The notes beneath the pieces were generated by a model. That model did no database searches. It was not told where the DNA came from and saw nothing but the letters and a program-made list of their open reading frames with translations. A DNA stretch of 60,752 nt, taken from positions 1-60,752 of the forward strand of contig NZ_PPRC01000008.1 of NCBI RefSeq assembly GCF_002902565.1, written 5' to 3'. Source of the stretch: Staphylococcus petrasii. Its GTDB lineage: Bacteria; Bacillota; Bacilli; Staphylococcales; Staphylococcaceae. The first letter of the stretch is position 1, and each line of letters begins with the position of its first letter. The position numbers were made by a program, and so were the translations under genes. This document shows, piece by piece, positions 19,697 to 30,112 of the stretch.

Positions 19697-20764
19697 TTAT
19701 TTCTCAACAAAGATAAGTGAATAATAATTTTTCATTACTTCTCCGCCCATTTCGTCATATTTCGTATTCAATATTCTTGAACGGTGTATATCTGAATTCA
19801 TCCAACTATGAATAAGCGTTGGCACATCATCAAAGTCATAGCCTACATTTTGACTAGTTGATTTGAAATCAATACCCTCATTATCAAGTTGACTTTTCAA
19901 TGCGTCTTCAGTGAATTCAACATCCTCTTTACTTGTCGCTTCATACAGATTCATAGCGGCAATATGTGCAATATCTGTATTAATGGCTAAAGGTTTAATA
20001 TCTTTTAATTTACGCATTTCATTTGTAATTTCGTATAAAGTCATCAGTTGATTTGGATTTTGTTCATATGGCAATTTACCTGCATTATCCTCATTTAACT
20101 CGCCACTATCATCATAAGATTCAGTGTTATCTTCCTCACTAGCTAATTGATACGGCTTTAAGAAAGCTAAGGCTTCTTTGTCCAAATAACGAACACCCAT
20201 AATACGATTTGATTGTTGATCCACATAGATTTGTGCATAAATCTTACCATATTTTATTAAAGCTTGCGTTTTAATATCTTCATCCGACAATTCAAAGGTA
20301 TATTCTTTGCCATTGACTTTAAATGATGGGTCTGGATTAATACTTGTATTTTCGAAAATGTGAGAGGCACTTTCATTGATTTTTAAAGAATCAATTTTAG
20401 CCTTTTGACCAGTAGCATAAACAGATTTAATTTTATCGTTTTTCGTAGAAACTATGTAATATTGCTGGTCTCTTTTAAAAACATAATTTGTATAATTATC
20501 TTTAAAAGGATAAATACGATTAGCTTGACCAAACTTATTTGTGAGGTAATGAATATCTTGGCCAATCCAAGTTCCTACTCCTTCTTTAGGTGCTGGATTT
20601 TCAGTTTCCGTTTGTGAATGAGGCGTTTGTTCTGTACGATTCGTCGTTGTAGATTTATTAGGATTTTCTAATACATCAAATTTTAACCGTGGTGAGTAAA
20701 ATAAATATATTAAAAAAACAACTAAAAATATTACGCCTAAAACTTTAATAATTAATTTTGCCAT
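19697..20764 (-). CDS. CAP-domain (SCP/PR-1) protein with CAP-associated domain
   Basis: A 355-residue exported or membrane-anchored protein with an N-terminal hydrophobic helix (about 3-24), a low-complexity Thr/Glu linker, a CAP-associated domain (WIGQDIHYLTNKFGQ, about 65-200), an acidic linker, and a C-terminal CAP domain (TLYEITNEMRKLKDI, WMNSDIHRSRIL). It corresponds in place and layout to YlbC of B. subtilis. The outer location is likely from topology; function is unknown. Confidence 0.85.
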   Translation of the reverse strand: MAKLIIKVLGVIFLVVFLIYLFYSPRLKFDVLENPNKSTTTNRTEQTPHSQTETENPAPKEGVGTWIGQDIHYLTNKFGQANRIYPFKDNYTNYVFKRDQQYYIVSTKNDKIKSVYATGQKAKIDSLKINESASHIFENTSINPDPSFKVNGKEYTFELSDEDIKTQALIKYGKIYAQIYVDQQSNRIMGVRYLDKEALAFLKPYQLASEEDNTESYDDSGELNEDNAGKLPYEQNPNQLMTLYEITNEMRKLKDIKPLAINTDIAHIAAMNLYEATSKEDVEFTEDALKSQLDNEGIDFKSTSQNVGYDFDDVPTLIHSWMNSDIHRSRILNTKYDEMGGEVMKNYYSLIFVEK

Positions 20765-20973
20765 CTTTCACCCACCTAATTTGAATTATATCTATTGTAC
20801 AAAATATCTATTTTAACAATCAAGATATCTATATCACACTTAAAACTGAAAATACTCAAAGTAGTTTATACCTATTTTATAAACATATTAAACACTATTA
20901 GATTAATATTTTTTAAAAATTATCATCATTTTAACTACTTAACAATTTAATTTTAAAGTAACTCCTTTATTCC

Positions 20974-21025
20974 ATAAAAAAATCCCTTCAAAGTTTTCGT
21001 TTTTCAACGTCTACTTTGAAGGGTT
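20974..21025 (-). terminator. ctaB-ctaM terminator
   Basis: On the minus strand AAACCCTTCAAAGTA pairs with ACTTTGAAGGGATTT and is followed by T. It ends the haem O/aa3 maturation unit. The rest of the gap to the CAP gene (20765-20973) is AT-rich with no gene seen. Confidence 0.85.
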
Positions 21026-21034
21026 TATATTAAT

Positions 21035-21505
21035 TTATAAGCCAAGTGTTGCTTTAATTAATGAAGTTGTTTCCCCACCTGGATAAAAGACATAAAGTAA
21101 TAAGTACACAACCACGCCAGTGATGGCTGTAAAGAACCAAATAACTGACGCTACAGGTCCTGCTTTTCTATGCCAATTAAATTTATCCTTAAATGCAGTG
21201 ATGATTTGTACTAATCCTAATACTCCGCCAATTGTAGCTAAGTTAATGTGGAATATTAAGAAAATTTTATAATACGTTCTTACAGAATCAGGGCCACCAA
21301 AATCGGTATTCCCTAAGAATATTGTTCGCGCTGCATAAATAATAAAGAACGTTAATGCAAAGCCTGCTGCCCATAACATTGTTTTTTTGTGCTTATCAAT
21401 ATGGCGATGCCAGATTTGCCACCAGCCGATTGCCACGAGAATAGCACTAATAACAATACAACTTGTACTAATCGTTGGTAGAATTGGTAAATTCATAAGT
21501 TTCAT
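21035..21505 (-). CDS. ctaM: Cytochrome aa3 oxidase maturation protein CtaM (DUF420)
   Basis: A 156-residue membrane protein of the DUF420 family with four hydrophobic segments (about 8-28, 42-62, 82-108, 122-146) and conserved histidines (HRHIDKHKK, HINLATIGG, WHRKAGP). In S. aureus the gene beside ctaB is needed for activity of the haem-A quinol oxidase QoxABCD. Here it starts 20 bases after ctaB, so both are one transcript. Histidines suggest haem or copper handling, not proven. Confidence 0.88.
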   Translation of the reverse strand: MKLMNLPILPTISTSCIVISAILVAIGWWQIWHRHIDKHKKTMLWAAGFALTFFIIYAARTIFLGNTDFGGPDSVRTYYKIFLIFHINLATIGGVLGLVQIITAFKDKFNWHRKAGPVASVIWFFTAITGVVVYLLLYVFYPGGETTSLIKATLGL

Positions 21506-21525
21506 CCTTATTTACTTTAATTATT

Positions 21526-22437
21526 TTAAATCATTTTAATTAACGAAACGACCACAACTAAAACAAAAAAGACTACTAAATAATTTAGTGAATAAATAAA
21601 CATTTTTGTTGCCCATTTAGTTTGATCAGTATTTTTCTTAAATGTTGTTAAGCCAACGTAAATCCAACCTAAATTTAATAATGTCGCTAATACGACAAAT
21701 GTAGTGCCTAAACTTGATAATAAGAATGGTAATGGAAGTAATAAAACTAACCAAATAAACATGCTTACTCTCGTACGTTTAAAACCTTTAACTGATGGTA
21801 ACATTGGAATTTTAGCTAATGAATATTCATCGCTACGTTTAATTGCTAATGCGTAGAAATGAATTGGTTGCCAACAAAAAACAACTAAGAATAATGCAAC
21901 TGCAGCTAAACTAATATTTCCATCAATAGCAACCCACCCAATTAATGGTGGTACTGCTCCTGGGAAACTTCCCACTACTGTGTTCCAAGTTGTATGTCTT
22001 TTAGACCAAATAGAATAATAAGACACATAACCTACAATGCCGATAAGGCCTAATACGCCTGATGGTACATTTAATAAGAATAAGCAAGCCTCTCCTACTA
22101 ACATCATACCGAAACTTAATAATAATAAGTGTTTATCTGAAATTCTATCATTTACTGTCGGTCTATTTTGCTTACTTGGCATAATACTATCGATATCTTG
22201 GTCATAGTAATTATTTATTGCACAAGCGCCACCCATAATTAATGTTGAGCCAATCAACATTAAGAGAATTTGAGGTATTGACGATAGGAAGGAATGATTT
22301 GTCATCACAACCGCCAACCAAGCACCAGCAAATGCCGGGATTAAATTACCTTGAACCAAACCCATTTTAATAATTTGCTGTAATTCTTTAAAACTCACAC
22401 GGTCAGAATGTTGTGATAAAGTTTGTTCTTTACTCAT
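21526..22437 (-). CDS. ctaB: Protohaem IX farnesyltransferase (haem O synthase)
   Basis: Membrane prenyltransferase adding a farnesyl group to haem B to make haem O. The UbiA-family motifs [12 protein letters not shown] and the cytosolic loop [16 protein letters not shown] are present, with eight to nine membrane segments over 303 residues. I chose the ATG at 22437 (MSKEQTLSQ), preceded by AAGGAGGGGG; an in-frame upstream start at 22461 lies before that site. It is divergent from ctaA, which uses its product. Confidence 0.96.
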   Translation of the reverse strand: MSKEQTLSQHSDRVSFKELQQIIKMGLVQGNLIPAFAGAWLAVVMTNHSFLSSIPQILLMLIGSTLIMGGACAINNYYDQDIDSIMPSKQNRPTVNDRISDKHLLLLSFGMMLVGEACLFLLNVPSGVLGLIGIVGYVSYYSIWSKRHTTWNTVVGSFPGAVPPLIGWVAIDGNISLAAVALFLVVFCWQPIHFYALAIKRSDEYSLAKIPMLPSVKGFKRTRVSMFIWLVLLLPLPFLLSSLGTTFVVLATLLNLGWIYVGLTTFKKNTDQTKWATKMFIYSLNYLVVFFVLVVVVSLIKMI

Positions 22438-22680
22438 GGTCCCCCTCCTTAAATTTTCCATATAGTACTATGATATAGTAATTATTAATAAATGACTAGT
22501 TTATATGAAATTAAATTGTGACACTTTAACGACATTGTATGTGAGCAATTTTTTGTTACTATGTAATGTTGTATAATTGATTTGATATTATAAATCCAAA
22601 AATATAGACATTAAATCAGGCTATGTTATCGTATAATGATTAGCATTGAAATTCCTGAATTAATGATGGGGTGTTTAACA

Positions 22681-23598
22681 TTGTTTAACAAACGAAACCT
22701 TAAATGGTTATCAGTATTAGCCACAATTATTATGGCAATGGTGCAACTTGGTGGTGCACTGGTAACTAAGACAGGTTCTGAAGATGGTTGTGGATCTTCA
22801 TGGCCACTATGTCATGGTGCCTTACTTCCTCAGAACTTGCCAATCGCTACTATTATAGAATTAAGCCATCGTGCTGTATCCGGCATATCATTAATTATAG
22901 TTCTATGGCTTGCCATAACAGCTTGGAAAAGAATCGGGTATATCAAAGAAGTTAAACCATTAGCAGTAATAAGTGTTGCCTTTTTATTAGTGCAAGCATT
23001 AATTGGTGCAGCTGCAGTAATTTGGCAACAAAACTCTTATGTTTTAGCGCTTCATTTCGGCATCTCACTTATAAGTTTCTCTTCTGTATTCGTTTTAATG
23101 CTTATTATTTTCGAAGTAGATAAGAAATATGAAGCCGATGAACTATTCATTAAAAAGCCATTAAGAACACTTACATGGATAATGACAGTAATCGTTTATC
23201 TAACTATTTATACAGGGGCATTAGTTAGACATGCGAAAGCAAGTTTAGCATATGGTGCATGGCCATTACCTTTTGATGATATTATTCCGCATACTGAACA
23301 AGACTGGGTGCAATTCGCTCATCGTGGTATGGCATTTATCACTTTCTTCTGGATTATGATTACTTTTATTCATGCCGTGAAGAATTATTCAGAGAATCGT
23401 ACAATTAGATACGGTTATACAGCTGCATTTATTTTAATCATTATCCAAGTTATCACTGGTGCACTTTCAGTTATAACGCATGTTAATTTAATTATCGCAT
23501 TAATTCATGCATTATGTATTACTATCTTGTTTGGTTTAATTGCTTACTTTATTTTACTCATGCTTCGATCAATTAGAAGCGATCGTCGAATTAAATAA
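22681..23598 (+). CDS. ctaA: Haem A synthase
   Basis: Oxidises haem O to haem A in the membrane. The 305-residue protein has eight membrane segments, the extracytoplasmic Cys pair in [10 protein letters not shown], the catalytic Glu and haem-ligand His in ELSHRAVSG, and further His in LHFGIS, AHRGMAF and IHALC. I chose a TTG start at 22681 (FNKRNLKW after Met), with GGGGTG eight bases upstream; this gives the length seen in S. aureus. In-frame ATGs at 22636-22668 precede the ribosome site. Haem A is needed for aa3-type oxidases. Confidence 0.93.
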   Translation: MFNKRNLKWLSVLATIIMAMVQLGGALVTKTGSEDGCGSSWPLCHGALLPQNLPIATIIELSHRAVSGISLIIVLWLAITAWKRIGYIKEVKPLAVISVAFLLVQALIGAAAVIWQQNSYVLALHFGISLISFSSVFVLMLIIFEVDKKYEADELFIKKPLRTLTWIMTVIVYLTIYTGALVRHAKASLAYGAWPLPFDDIIPHTEQDWVQFAHRGMAFITFFWIMITFIHAVKNYSENRTIRYGYTAAFILIIIQVITGALSVITHVNLIIALIHALCITILFGLIAYFILLMLRSIRSDRRIK

Positions 23599-23606
23599 TT
23601 TGTAAT

Positions 23607-23653
23607 TAAAAAGTCTCTTTATCGTAGTTGAACTACGGTAAAGAGACTTTTTC
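23607..23653. terminator. Bidirectional terminator between ctaA and pyc
   Basis: AAAAAGTCTCTTTA(T)CGTAGTT pairs with AACTACGGTAAAGAGACTTTTT, with T tracts on both strands. It serves two convergent genes. Confidence 0.9.
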
Positions 23654-23654
23654 G

Positions 23655-26600
23655 TTATTCCGCTTTTTCAATTTCTATTAATAAATCACCTGTAGCAATC
23701 GCATCGCCATTGACTACTGTAACTTTCTTAATCACACCATTGAATGGTGCTTGAATTGTTGTTTCCATCTTCATTGCTTCTGTAATAAGCAATGGTTGAT
23801 TTACTTTCACTTCATCACCAACAGCTACTTTTACTTCCGTAACAGAACCAGGCATTTGAGCGCCAATATGACTTGGATTAGTTTTATCTGCTTTAGGTTT
23901 CACATTCGCATTTGTTTTAATATTTTCATCTTTAATATTTATACGACGTGCTTGACCGTTCATCACATAATACAGTGTACGGTTACCATTTTCATCGAGC
24001 TCACTAATCGTTTCTAATTTAATAATTAATCGTTTACCTGTATCAATTTCAATTTCTACTGTCTCACCGTTGCGCATACCGAAGAAGAATGTAGGTGTAT
24101 CTAGAAGTGATAAATTACCGTATTGCTGTTTCGTTTGAATGTATTGATCAAATACTTTTGGATACAATACATAACTAATGACATCTTGTTCAGTGACTTC
24201 ACCATATTCTTTGTCACTAAGCTCTTGTCTAATTGCTTCAAAGTCTACTGGCTCTAAATATTCACCAGGACGTTCAGTTAATGGTTGTTGCCCTTTTAAA
24301 ATAACGTCTTGTAACTTTTTATTAAATCCATTAACCGGTTGACCAATATCACCTTTAAAGTATGAAACCACAGATTCAGGGAAATCTAATTTATGACCTT
24401 GTTCAATGACTGTTTGTTCATCTAAATCATTTTGTACCATGTAAAGTGCCATGTCGCCCACTACTTTTGATGATGGCGTTACTTTAACTATATCTCCGAA
24501 TAAGAAATTAACGCGACGATACATGTCTTTAACTTCATTGAAGCGCTCTCCTAATCCTAAACTTTTAGCTTGTTGACCTAAGTTAGAATATTGACCACCT
24601 GGCATTTCATGTTGATAAATTTCTGTATTTGGTGATTTAATATCACTTTCAAAGTCGCTATAGTATGGACGTACATTACCCCAGTAATGACTAAGTTCTT
24701 CAAGCCCTTTAATATCCGTACGCATATTTCGACTAAAGCCATTTAATGCATAATATAAAGAGTTTGCGCTTGGCTGACTTGTTAAACCACTCATTGAAGC
24801 GACAGCTGTATCAATAATATCTACGCCCGCATCGATGGCTTCTTTATAAATTAATAAACCATTACCGCTTGTATCATGCGTATGCAGATGAATTGGTAAA
24901 TCAACTGCAGCTTTTAATTCTCCAATTAATTCATAAGCTGCTTTAGGTTTTAATAGGCCTGCCATATCTTTTATTGCTAAAATGTGGAACCCTTCGCGCT
25001 CGAGTTCTTTAGCTAAATTAACGTAATAATCTAACGTAAATACATTTGAGCGTTCCGGATTTAAAATATCACCAGTATAACAAATCGCACCTTCTGAAAT
25101 TTTACCAGCTTTTTGTACCGCTTCATTCGCAACTTTCATCTGATCAACCCAGTTTAATGAGTCGAAGATTCTAAAGACATCCACGCCTGCTTTTGCACTT
25201 TCAGCTACAAATTTTTCAATGACATTATCCGCATAATTTTTATAACCTACTGCATTTGAGGCACGTAATAACATTTGAAATAATACATTAGGAATAGCAG
25301 TTCTTAATCTTTCTAAACGTTCCCATGGGTTTTCTTTTAAGAAATTGTAGGCTACATCAAATGTTGCGCCACCCCACATTTCTAATGAAAAGCTATCTTT
25401 CAGAACTTCAGCTGTTTTAGACGCAATATTCATCATATCTTTAGTACGTACACGTGTAGCTAATAAAGATTGATGGGCATCACGGAAAGTCGTATCTGTA
25501 ATTAAAACATCTTCTTGTGCGCGCACCCAATCTGATACCGCTTTAGGCCCTTTATTATCAAGTAATTGCTTTGTTCCATTCAATTGCGCAATTTTATTAT
25601 GAGAAACTCGAGGAATAGAGGCTGTTTCATAATCTGGTTTCTCACGTTTTTCTACATTCGGGAAGCCATTAATCGTAACATTGCCAATATACTCTAATGT
25701 TTTTGTACCACGGTCTAACGTTGGCGCAATATTAAATAATTCTGGTGTTTCTTCAATAAATTTGGTTGTATAATCTCCGCTACGGAACTTTTCATTACGC
25801 ATTACATTAATTAAGAATGGAATATTCGTTTTAACCCCACGAATACGCATTTCTCTTAAAGAGCGTTCCATTTTTTCTTCTGCTTGTTTAAAAGTCACTG
25901 CATGCGTAGATAATTTCACTAATAGTGAATCGTAATAAGGTGAAATTTCAGCACCTTGGAAACCGTCACCTGCATCTAAACGTACACCGAAACCACCACT
26001 TGAGCGATAAGCAATGATAGTACCAGAATCAGGCATGAAATCATTAGTTGGATCTTCAGTTGTAATTCGACATTGAATAGCATAGCCTAACGTTTGTATA
26101 TCTTCTTGTTTAGGCATTGCGATGCGTTCATCAAATAAATTCGCACCATCGGCTACTAAAATTTGAGTCTTCACAATATCAATACCTGTAATCATTTCAG
26201 TGATAGTATGTTCTACTTGTACACGAGGATTTACTTCGATAAAGAAGAACTCATCTCCAGAAACTAGGAATTCTACAGTCCCTGCATTGACGTATTTAAT
26301 ATTATTCATTAATTTTAATGCCGCTTCACAAATACGTTCTCTTAACTCATTAGGAAGTCCTACTGATGGTGCAACCTCTACAACTTTTTGATGACGACGT
26401 TGTACTGAACAATCTCGTTCATATAAGTGCACAATGTTACCATATTCATCACCGATAATTTGAACTTCAATATGTTTAGGATTATCAATGTATCTTTCAA
26501 TATAAACTTCACTATTGCCAAATGATTTAGCTGCTTCAGATTTAGCACGGTGAAATGCATCTTCTAATTCACTTTCTTCGCGAACGATACGCATTCCTTT

Positions 26601-27104
26601 ACCGCCCCCACCACTAGTTGCTTTAATCATAAGTGGGAACCCTGCTTCATGCGCAAAACTTTTCGCAGCTTCAAAGCTTTCAATTGGACCATCTGTACCT
26701 GGAATAACTGGTAAATCTGCTTTAATTGCAGTCGTTCTCGCTTTAACTTTATCTCCAAACATATCTAAATGTTCAAGATGAGGTCCAATGAATATAATAC
26801 CTTCCTCTTTACAACGATGCGCAAAGTGCTCATTCTCACTAAGGAAACCATAACCCGGGTGAATTGCATCTACACCTGCATTTTTAGCTACTTCAATAAT
26901 ACGCTCAATATTTAAGTAACTTTCTGCCGGTCCTAAATCTTTCCCCACTAAATAAGATTCATCTGCTTTATATCTATGTAATGAATTCTTATCTTCATTA
27001 GAATAAATGGCTACTGTTTGAATATCTAATTCCGTTGCTGCTCTGAAAATTCTAATTGCAATTTCACCACGATTGGCTACTAATAACTTTTTTATGTGTT
27101 TCAA
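23655..27104 (-). CDS. pyc: Pyruvate carboxylase
   Basis: Biotin enzyme that carboxylates pyruvate to oxaloacetate, refilling the TCA cycle. The 1149 residues contain a biotin carboxylase domain (1 to about 450; KATSGGGGKGMRIV, EVNPRVQVEHT), a carboxyltransferase domain (about 530-800; DTTFRDAHQSLLATR), the tetramerisation region, and a biotinyl domain with Lys1112 in EAMKMET. The start is a TTG at 27104 with AAAGGGGTG eight bases upstream; the N-terminus KHIKKLLVANRGEIA leaves no room for a later start. It lies downstream of ftsW on the same strand, separated by a terminator. Confidence 0.97.
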   Translation of the reverse strand: MKHIKKLLVANRGEIAIRIFRAATELDIQTVAIYSNEDKNSLHRYKADESYLVGKDLGPAESYLNIERIIEVAKNAGVDAIHPGYGFLSENEHFAHRCKEEGIIFIGPHLEHLDMFGDKVKARTTAIKADLPVIPGTDGPIESFEAAKSFAHEAGFPLMIKATSGGGGKGMRIVREESELEDAFHRAKSEAAKSFGNSEVYIERYIDNPKHIEVQIIGDEYGNIVHLYERDCSVQRRHQKVVEVAPSVGLPNELRERICEAALKLMNNIKYVNAGTVEFLVSGDEFFFIEVNPRVQVEHTITEMITGIDIVKTQILVADGANLFDERIAMPKQEDIQTLGYAIQCRITTEDPTNDFMPDSGTIIAYRSSGGFGVRLDAGDGFQGAEISPYYDSLLVKLSTHAVTFKQAEEKMERSLREMRIRGVKTNIPFLINVMRNEKFRSGDYTTKFIEETPELFNIAPTLDRGTKTLEYIGNVTINGFPNVEKREKPDYETASIPRVSHNKIAQLNGTKQLLDNKGPKAVSDWVRAQEDVLITDTTFRDAHQSLLATRVRTKDMMNIASKTAEVLKDSFSLEMWGGATFDVAYNFLKENPWERLERLRTAIPNVLFQMLLRASNAVGYKNYADNVIEKFVAESAKAGVDVFRIFDSLNWVDQMKVANEAVQKAGKISEGAICYTGDILNPERSNVFTLDYYVNLAKELEREGFHILAIKDMAGLLKPKAAYELIGELKAAVDLPIHLHTHDTSGNGLLIYKEAIDAGVDIIDTAVASMSGLTSQPSANSLYYALNGFSRNMRTDIKGLEELSHYWGNVRPYYSDFESDIKSPNTEIYQHEMPGGQYSNLGQQAKSLGLGERFNEVKDMYRRVNFLFGDIVKVTPSSKVVGDMALYMVQNDLDEQTVIEQGHKLDFPESVVSYFKGDIGQPVNGFNKKLQDVILKGQQPLTERPGEYLEPVDFEAIRQELSDKEYGEVTEQDVISYVLYPKVFDQYIQTKQQYGNLSLLDTPTFFFGMRNGETVEIEIDTGKRLIIKLETISELDENGNRTLYYVMNGQARRINIKDENIKTNANVKPKADKTNPSHIGAQMPGSVTEVKVAVGDEVKVNQPLLITEAMKMETTIQAPFNGVIKKVTVVNGDAIATGDLLIEIEKAE

Positions 27105-27408
27105 AGAATGAACACCCCTTTATAGTTTGAAAATTCTAACTAATTAGATAATAAGATTTTATACTAAAATAATTTAGAAAGCTATTTATTTTTTCAAATC
27201 AAGATTTTTCTAAACGAGTATAAATTACTTATCATAACTTTAGTCTTTATAATTAAATATTATTGTAAGTAATAACTTTATTTTATCATCTATAAAATAA
27301 TTCATCTACTTAGATAAGGGGGCTTTTATAAATTTTCACATAAATGTAAAAAACCTTTACAAGATTGAAGAAACTGAACAATCTTATAAAGGTTAAAATT
27401 TAACTAAT
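27105..27408. other. Intergenic region between ftsW and pyc
   Basis: The gene-free 304 bases hold the ftsW terminator (27348-27397) and, beyond it, AT-rich DNA expected to contain the pyc promoter. I could not fix a convincing -35/-10 pair. No open frame or repeat stands out. Confidence 0.5.
27348..27397 (-). terminator. ftsW terminator
   Basis: On the minus strand AACCTTTATAAGATTG pairs with CAATCTTGTAAAGGTT with one wobble and is followed by six T. Confidence 0.88.
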
Positions 27409-28644
27409 TTAATTATATTGTCTTGGAATGTCGACTTTTTGTTTCTTTGCTTTCATAGCACGTTTTTCATCCATTTTAATTTGCTTAGCCACAAGTAAAA
27501 GTAGACCCATTGCTATACTTAAACTTAACATTGATGAACCACCAAAACTGATAAATGGTAGAGGCACACCTGTTAATGGAATTGTAGCTGAAATACCACC
27601 TAAGTTAACAAAGGTTTGACTTCCTATGTAACTTGCTACGCCTACACAAATAAGTTTATAGAAATATGAAGGAGTCTTTGATGCTAACATAAACGCACGA
27701 TATACGATAAAGAATAATAAACAAATAACAAATAAGCCACCAAGTAAACCAAGTTCTTCACAAATTACCGCAAAGATAAAGTCCGTATGTGCTTCCGGTA
27801 AATATCCAAGTTTCATAATACTATTTCCTAACCCTCGTCCAAACAAACCGCCATTACCGATAGCCATTAATGAATTTGAGAGATGATAACCAGTACCAGA
27901 TTCTGAACCAAACGGATTGGTTAATACACTAAAACGTGCTTTTAAGTAGTGAGGCATGAGACCTGTAATCAATGCAAATCCTGCTATCACAATAAAACTA
28001 ATAATCACTAATAAAACTGGTCCTTTTAACAACTTTTGAACACCTATGCCAGCGAATAGAAACATTGAGACGATAATGATTAAAATAAGCAAAGTTTGTC
28101 CAATGTCACGTTGTAATAAAACCAAACCGACACACGCTAAAATTAAGAAAATGGGTTGTCTTATAACTTTTAGTTTCTCTCTAACTTGAGGCAATTTTCT
28201 ACTAATAACGTATGAGATGTAGAGGATCAATGCGATTTTTAATAATTCAGAAGCTTGTAGATTCATAAAGCCTAAGTTAATCCAACTTTTTGATCCATTA
28301 ATATTTTTACCAATGATCAAAGTTAAGCATAGAAGCACAAACATGATAGACATAATCCACATTTGTACTTTAATTTGTTGGAATACTTTAATATTAAGCA
28401 TAAACGCTATAAAGAAAACGACTATAAAACTCATAATTACATAAATAAGTTGTCTGTTGTAAAAATATGTTCCAGATACTTCTATACCGCCTGTTAATGT
28501 TCCTTTCGTAGCAGCGACCATACTTGCGCTGTACACCATTACAAGGCCAATTAAACATAAAATAACATATGTAATTAATAATGGATAATCGATAAACTTA
28601 GACATTCTACCTATGTATCGAAAAAAATTTTTTAAGTTACTCAT
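27409..28644 (-). CDS. ftsW: Cell division peptidoglycan glycosyltransferase FtsW
   Basis: SEDS-family membrane glycosyltransferase that polymerises lipid II at the division septum with its partner penicillin-binding protein. Ten hydrophobic segments over 411 residues, with family motifs MVYSASM near residue 35, ISYVISRKLP, GYLPEAHTDFIFAVICEE and the C-terminal LPFISFGGSS. The place beside pyc identifies it as FtsW rather than RodA. ATG 28644 was chosen over 28656 because the latter overlaps the only ribosome-site candidate (GGATGAT). Confidence 0.92.
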   Translation of the reverse strand: MSNLKNFFRYIGRMSKFIDYPLLITYVILCLIGLVMVYSASMVAATKGTLTGGIEVSGTYFYNRQLIYVIMSFIVVFFIAFMLNIKVFQQIKVQMWIMSIMFVLLCLTLIIGKNINGSKSWINLGFMNLQASELLKIALILYISYVISRKLPQVREKLKVIRQPIFLILACVGLVLLQRDIGQTLLILIIIVSMFLFAGIGVQKLLKGPVLLVIISFIVIAGFALITGLMPHYLKARFSVLTNPFGSESGTGYHLSNSLMAIGNGGLFGRGLGNSIMKLGYLPEAHTDFIFAVICEELGLLGGLFVICLLFFIVYRAFMLASKTPSYFYKLICVGVASYIGSQTFVNLGGISATIPLTGVPLPFISFGGSSMLSLSIAMGLLLLVAKQIKMDEKRAMKAKKQKVDIPRQYN

Positions 28645-28796
28645 AAAAATGATCATCCAATTCTAAAATTTTAAAATATCTATGTTCATTGAAATTAATT
28701 TTCCAACAAAATCTGTCTCAACTATTATATACTTTCCACTTACAGTTTCACAAACATTAACTGAAAGAAAGTATATACCTATCTAAAATGCAAAAT

Positions 28797-28870
28797 GACT
28801 GAAAATATTATTATCATAATATTTCAGCCACTATTTAAGCTATATCATATGTAATCACATATATAAGCTT
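28797..28870 (-). terminator. Two tandem hairpins after ylaN
   Basis: Read on the minus strand, the first (28870-28837) pairs AAGCTTATATATGT with ACATATGATATAGCTT; the second (28829-28797) pairs GGCTGAAATATTAT with AATAATATTTTCAGTC and is followed by a weak T tract. They lie between ylaN and ftsW and probably end or stabilise the ylaN message. Confidence 0.55.
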
Positions 28871-28927
28871 GCATTTATATCCATTTAAATAGCATCAGTA
28901 TGCTAATATATTTAATCAAGAGTCAAC

Positions 28928-29203
28928 TTACACGTTTGTAAATGCTTCATGTAATTTAGATAATTCTTTTTCTAAACGAAGCATTAAGTTTTTACCGTCT
29001 TCTTTATCAACTAAGCCAAGTTTAACAGCAAAGTCCACTTCTTTTTGTAGACCAAACATTTGTGTGTCGAGAACTTCTTCATATAACGGGCAAGATGGCA
29101 TTGTTAAATTATCCATTTGAACTTTAATTAAATGTAAGATTCTATCTGCATCTTGATTTAATTGTTCATAAGCCACGTTCTTCATATTCGATTGCTTCGG
29201 CAT
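28928..29203 (-). CDS. ylaN: YlaN family (DUF1507) protein
   Basis: A 91-residue helical protein: [14 protein letters not shown], then [40 protein letters not shown], ending [10 protein letters not shown]. YlaN is conserved in Bacillales and has been linked to iron homeostasis as a factor acting on Fur; its single Cys in PSCPLYEE is invariant in the relatives I recall. An ATG one codon upstream (29206) is equally possible. Divergent from the plus-strand gene at 29346. Confidence 0.88.
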   Translation of the reverse strand: MPKQSNMKNVAYEQLNQDADRILHLIKVQMDNLTMPSCPLYEEVLDTQMFGLQKEVDFAVKLGLVDKEDGKNLMLRLEKELSKLHEAFTNV

Positions 29204-29345
29204 CACATACTCCCCCTATCATTAAATATCTTCATGTAAAAAGTTTATCTCACTCGATATTAAAAAGCAAGTTAATTCAGTGAATAGGAAAATTTAAATG
29301 TGATAAAATAATGATTATAGAACGAAATTAGGGAGTGGGCAAAAT

Positions 29346-29831
29346 ATGATTCAAATCAAAGGTGCAGTCAAGTTCCCTATCACTTTAGATAGCACAACTT
29401 GGATTTTTGATGACAGAAAAGTAAAAATAGAAGATATAGAAAACGGCGTGTTCGATGGAACTAAGCCTGTTAAATTTGAAGACAACCGCGAATGGAATAG
29501 AGCGATTTTAGAAGGACAAACTAATCCGCCAACATTAAATTCAGAAATTAAATATCGCAAACGCTCAGTATTAGAAGATTCATTTGCGATCAATATGACA
29601 CCATTTTTCAAAAATGCAGAACCATCTGAAAATGCAACAAAAATTAAATTATATAATGATAAAGATTCAATCGAAGTACCAATGGAATTATTACCTTATC
29701 TATTCTTCCAATTTGCTAAAGATGGCAAAAGATTATACGACGATAATTCAGTGGATAGCTTTGTATACAATCCTGATGAGAAAGCTTACTCATATGAATT
29801 TAAGTATGTCACTCATATCGAGGTGATTTAA
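29346..29831 (+). CDS. Conserved protein, YlaL-like
   Basis: A 161-residue soluble acidic protein starting MIQIKGAVKFPITLD. Its position between ylaN and ylaI matches YlaL of B. subtilis, and staphylococcal homologues are conserved, but I do not know its function. No catalytic motif, membrane helix or Cys cluster is evident; the fold looks mixed beta. Start follows AGGGAGTGGG. The stop is one base before the next start codon, so the pair is coupled. Confidence 0.75.
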   Translation: MIQIKGAVKFPITLDSTTWIFDDRKVKIEDIENGVFDGTKPVKFEDNREWNRAILEGQTNPPTLNSEIKYRKRSVLEDSFAINMTPFFKNAEPSENATKIKLYNDKDSIEVPMELLPYLFFQFAKDGKRLYDDNSVDSFVYNPDEKAYSYEFKYVTHIEVI

Positions 29832-29832
29832 T

Positions 29833-30024
29833 TTGCGTGAAGTTCAATGTATCATTTGTGATACGAAGGTATTAATTGATGAGAATACCGTTGAAGCCAA
29901 ACGCTTACGCAATAATCCAATTCGAACATTCATGTGCGATGATTGTAAAAGTCGCTTAGATAGACCTAAACAGCGACCAAACAACGCTGAATATTTAGAA
30001 TTGTCACATGAAGATAGATATTAG
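29833..30024 (+). CDS. YlaI family (DUF2197) zinc-ribbon protein
   Basis: A 63-residue protein with two CxxC pairs (CIICD at the start and CDDC in the middle), a zinc ribbon of the YlaI family. The start is a TTG at 29833 with GAGGTGA six bases upstream, inside the end of the preceding gene. The conserved block EAKRLRNNPIRTFMC separates the Cys pairs. The function is unknown; the size and basic patches would allow nucleic acid or protein binding. Confidence 0.8.
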   Translation: MREVQCIICDTKVLIDENTVEAKRLRNNPIRTFMCDDCKSRLDRPKQRPNNAEYLELSHEDRY

Positions 30025-30038
30025 TTGGATTAATATAA

Positions 30039-30095
30039 TAAAAAATGAGGGTATGAAATCTTAGTAGTTTAAAGATTTCATACCCTCATTTTATT
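30039..30095. terminator. Bidirectional terminator between ylaI and typA
   Basis: AAAATGAGGGTATGAAATCTT and its near-perfect complement form a 20-bp stem with a T tract at each end, between two convergent units. Confidence 0.9.
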
Positions 30096-30112
30096 TAATC
30101 GAGACGATTAGA

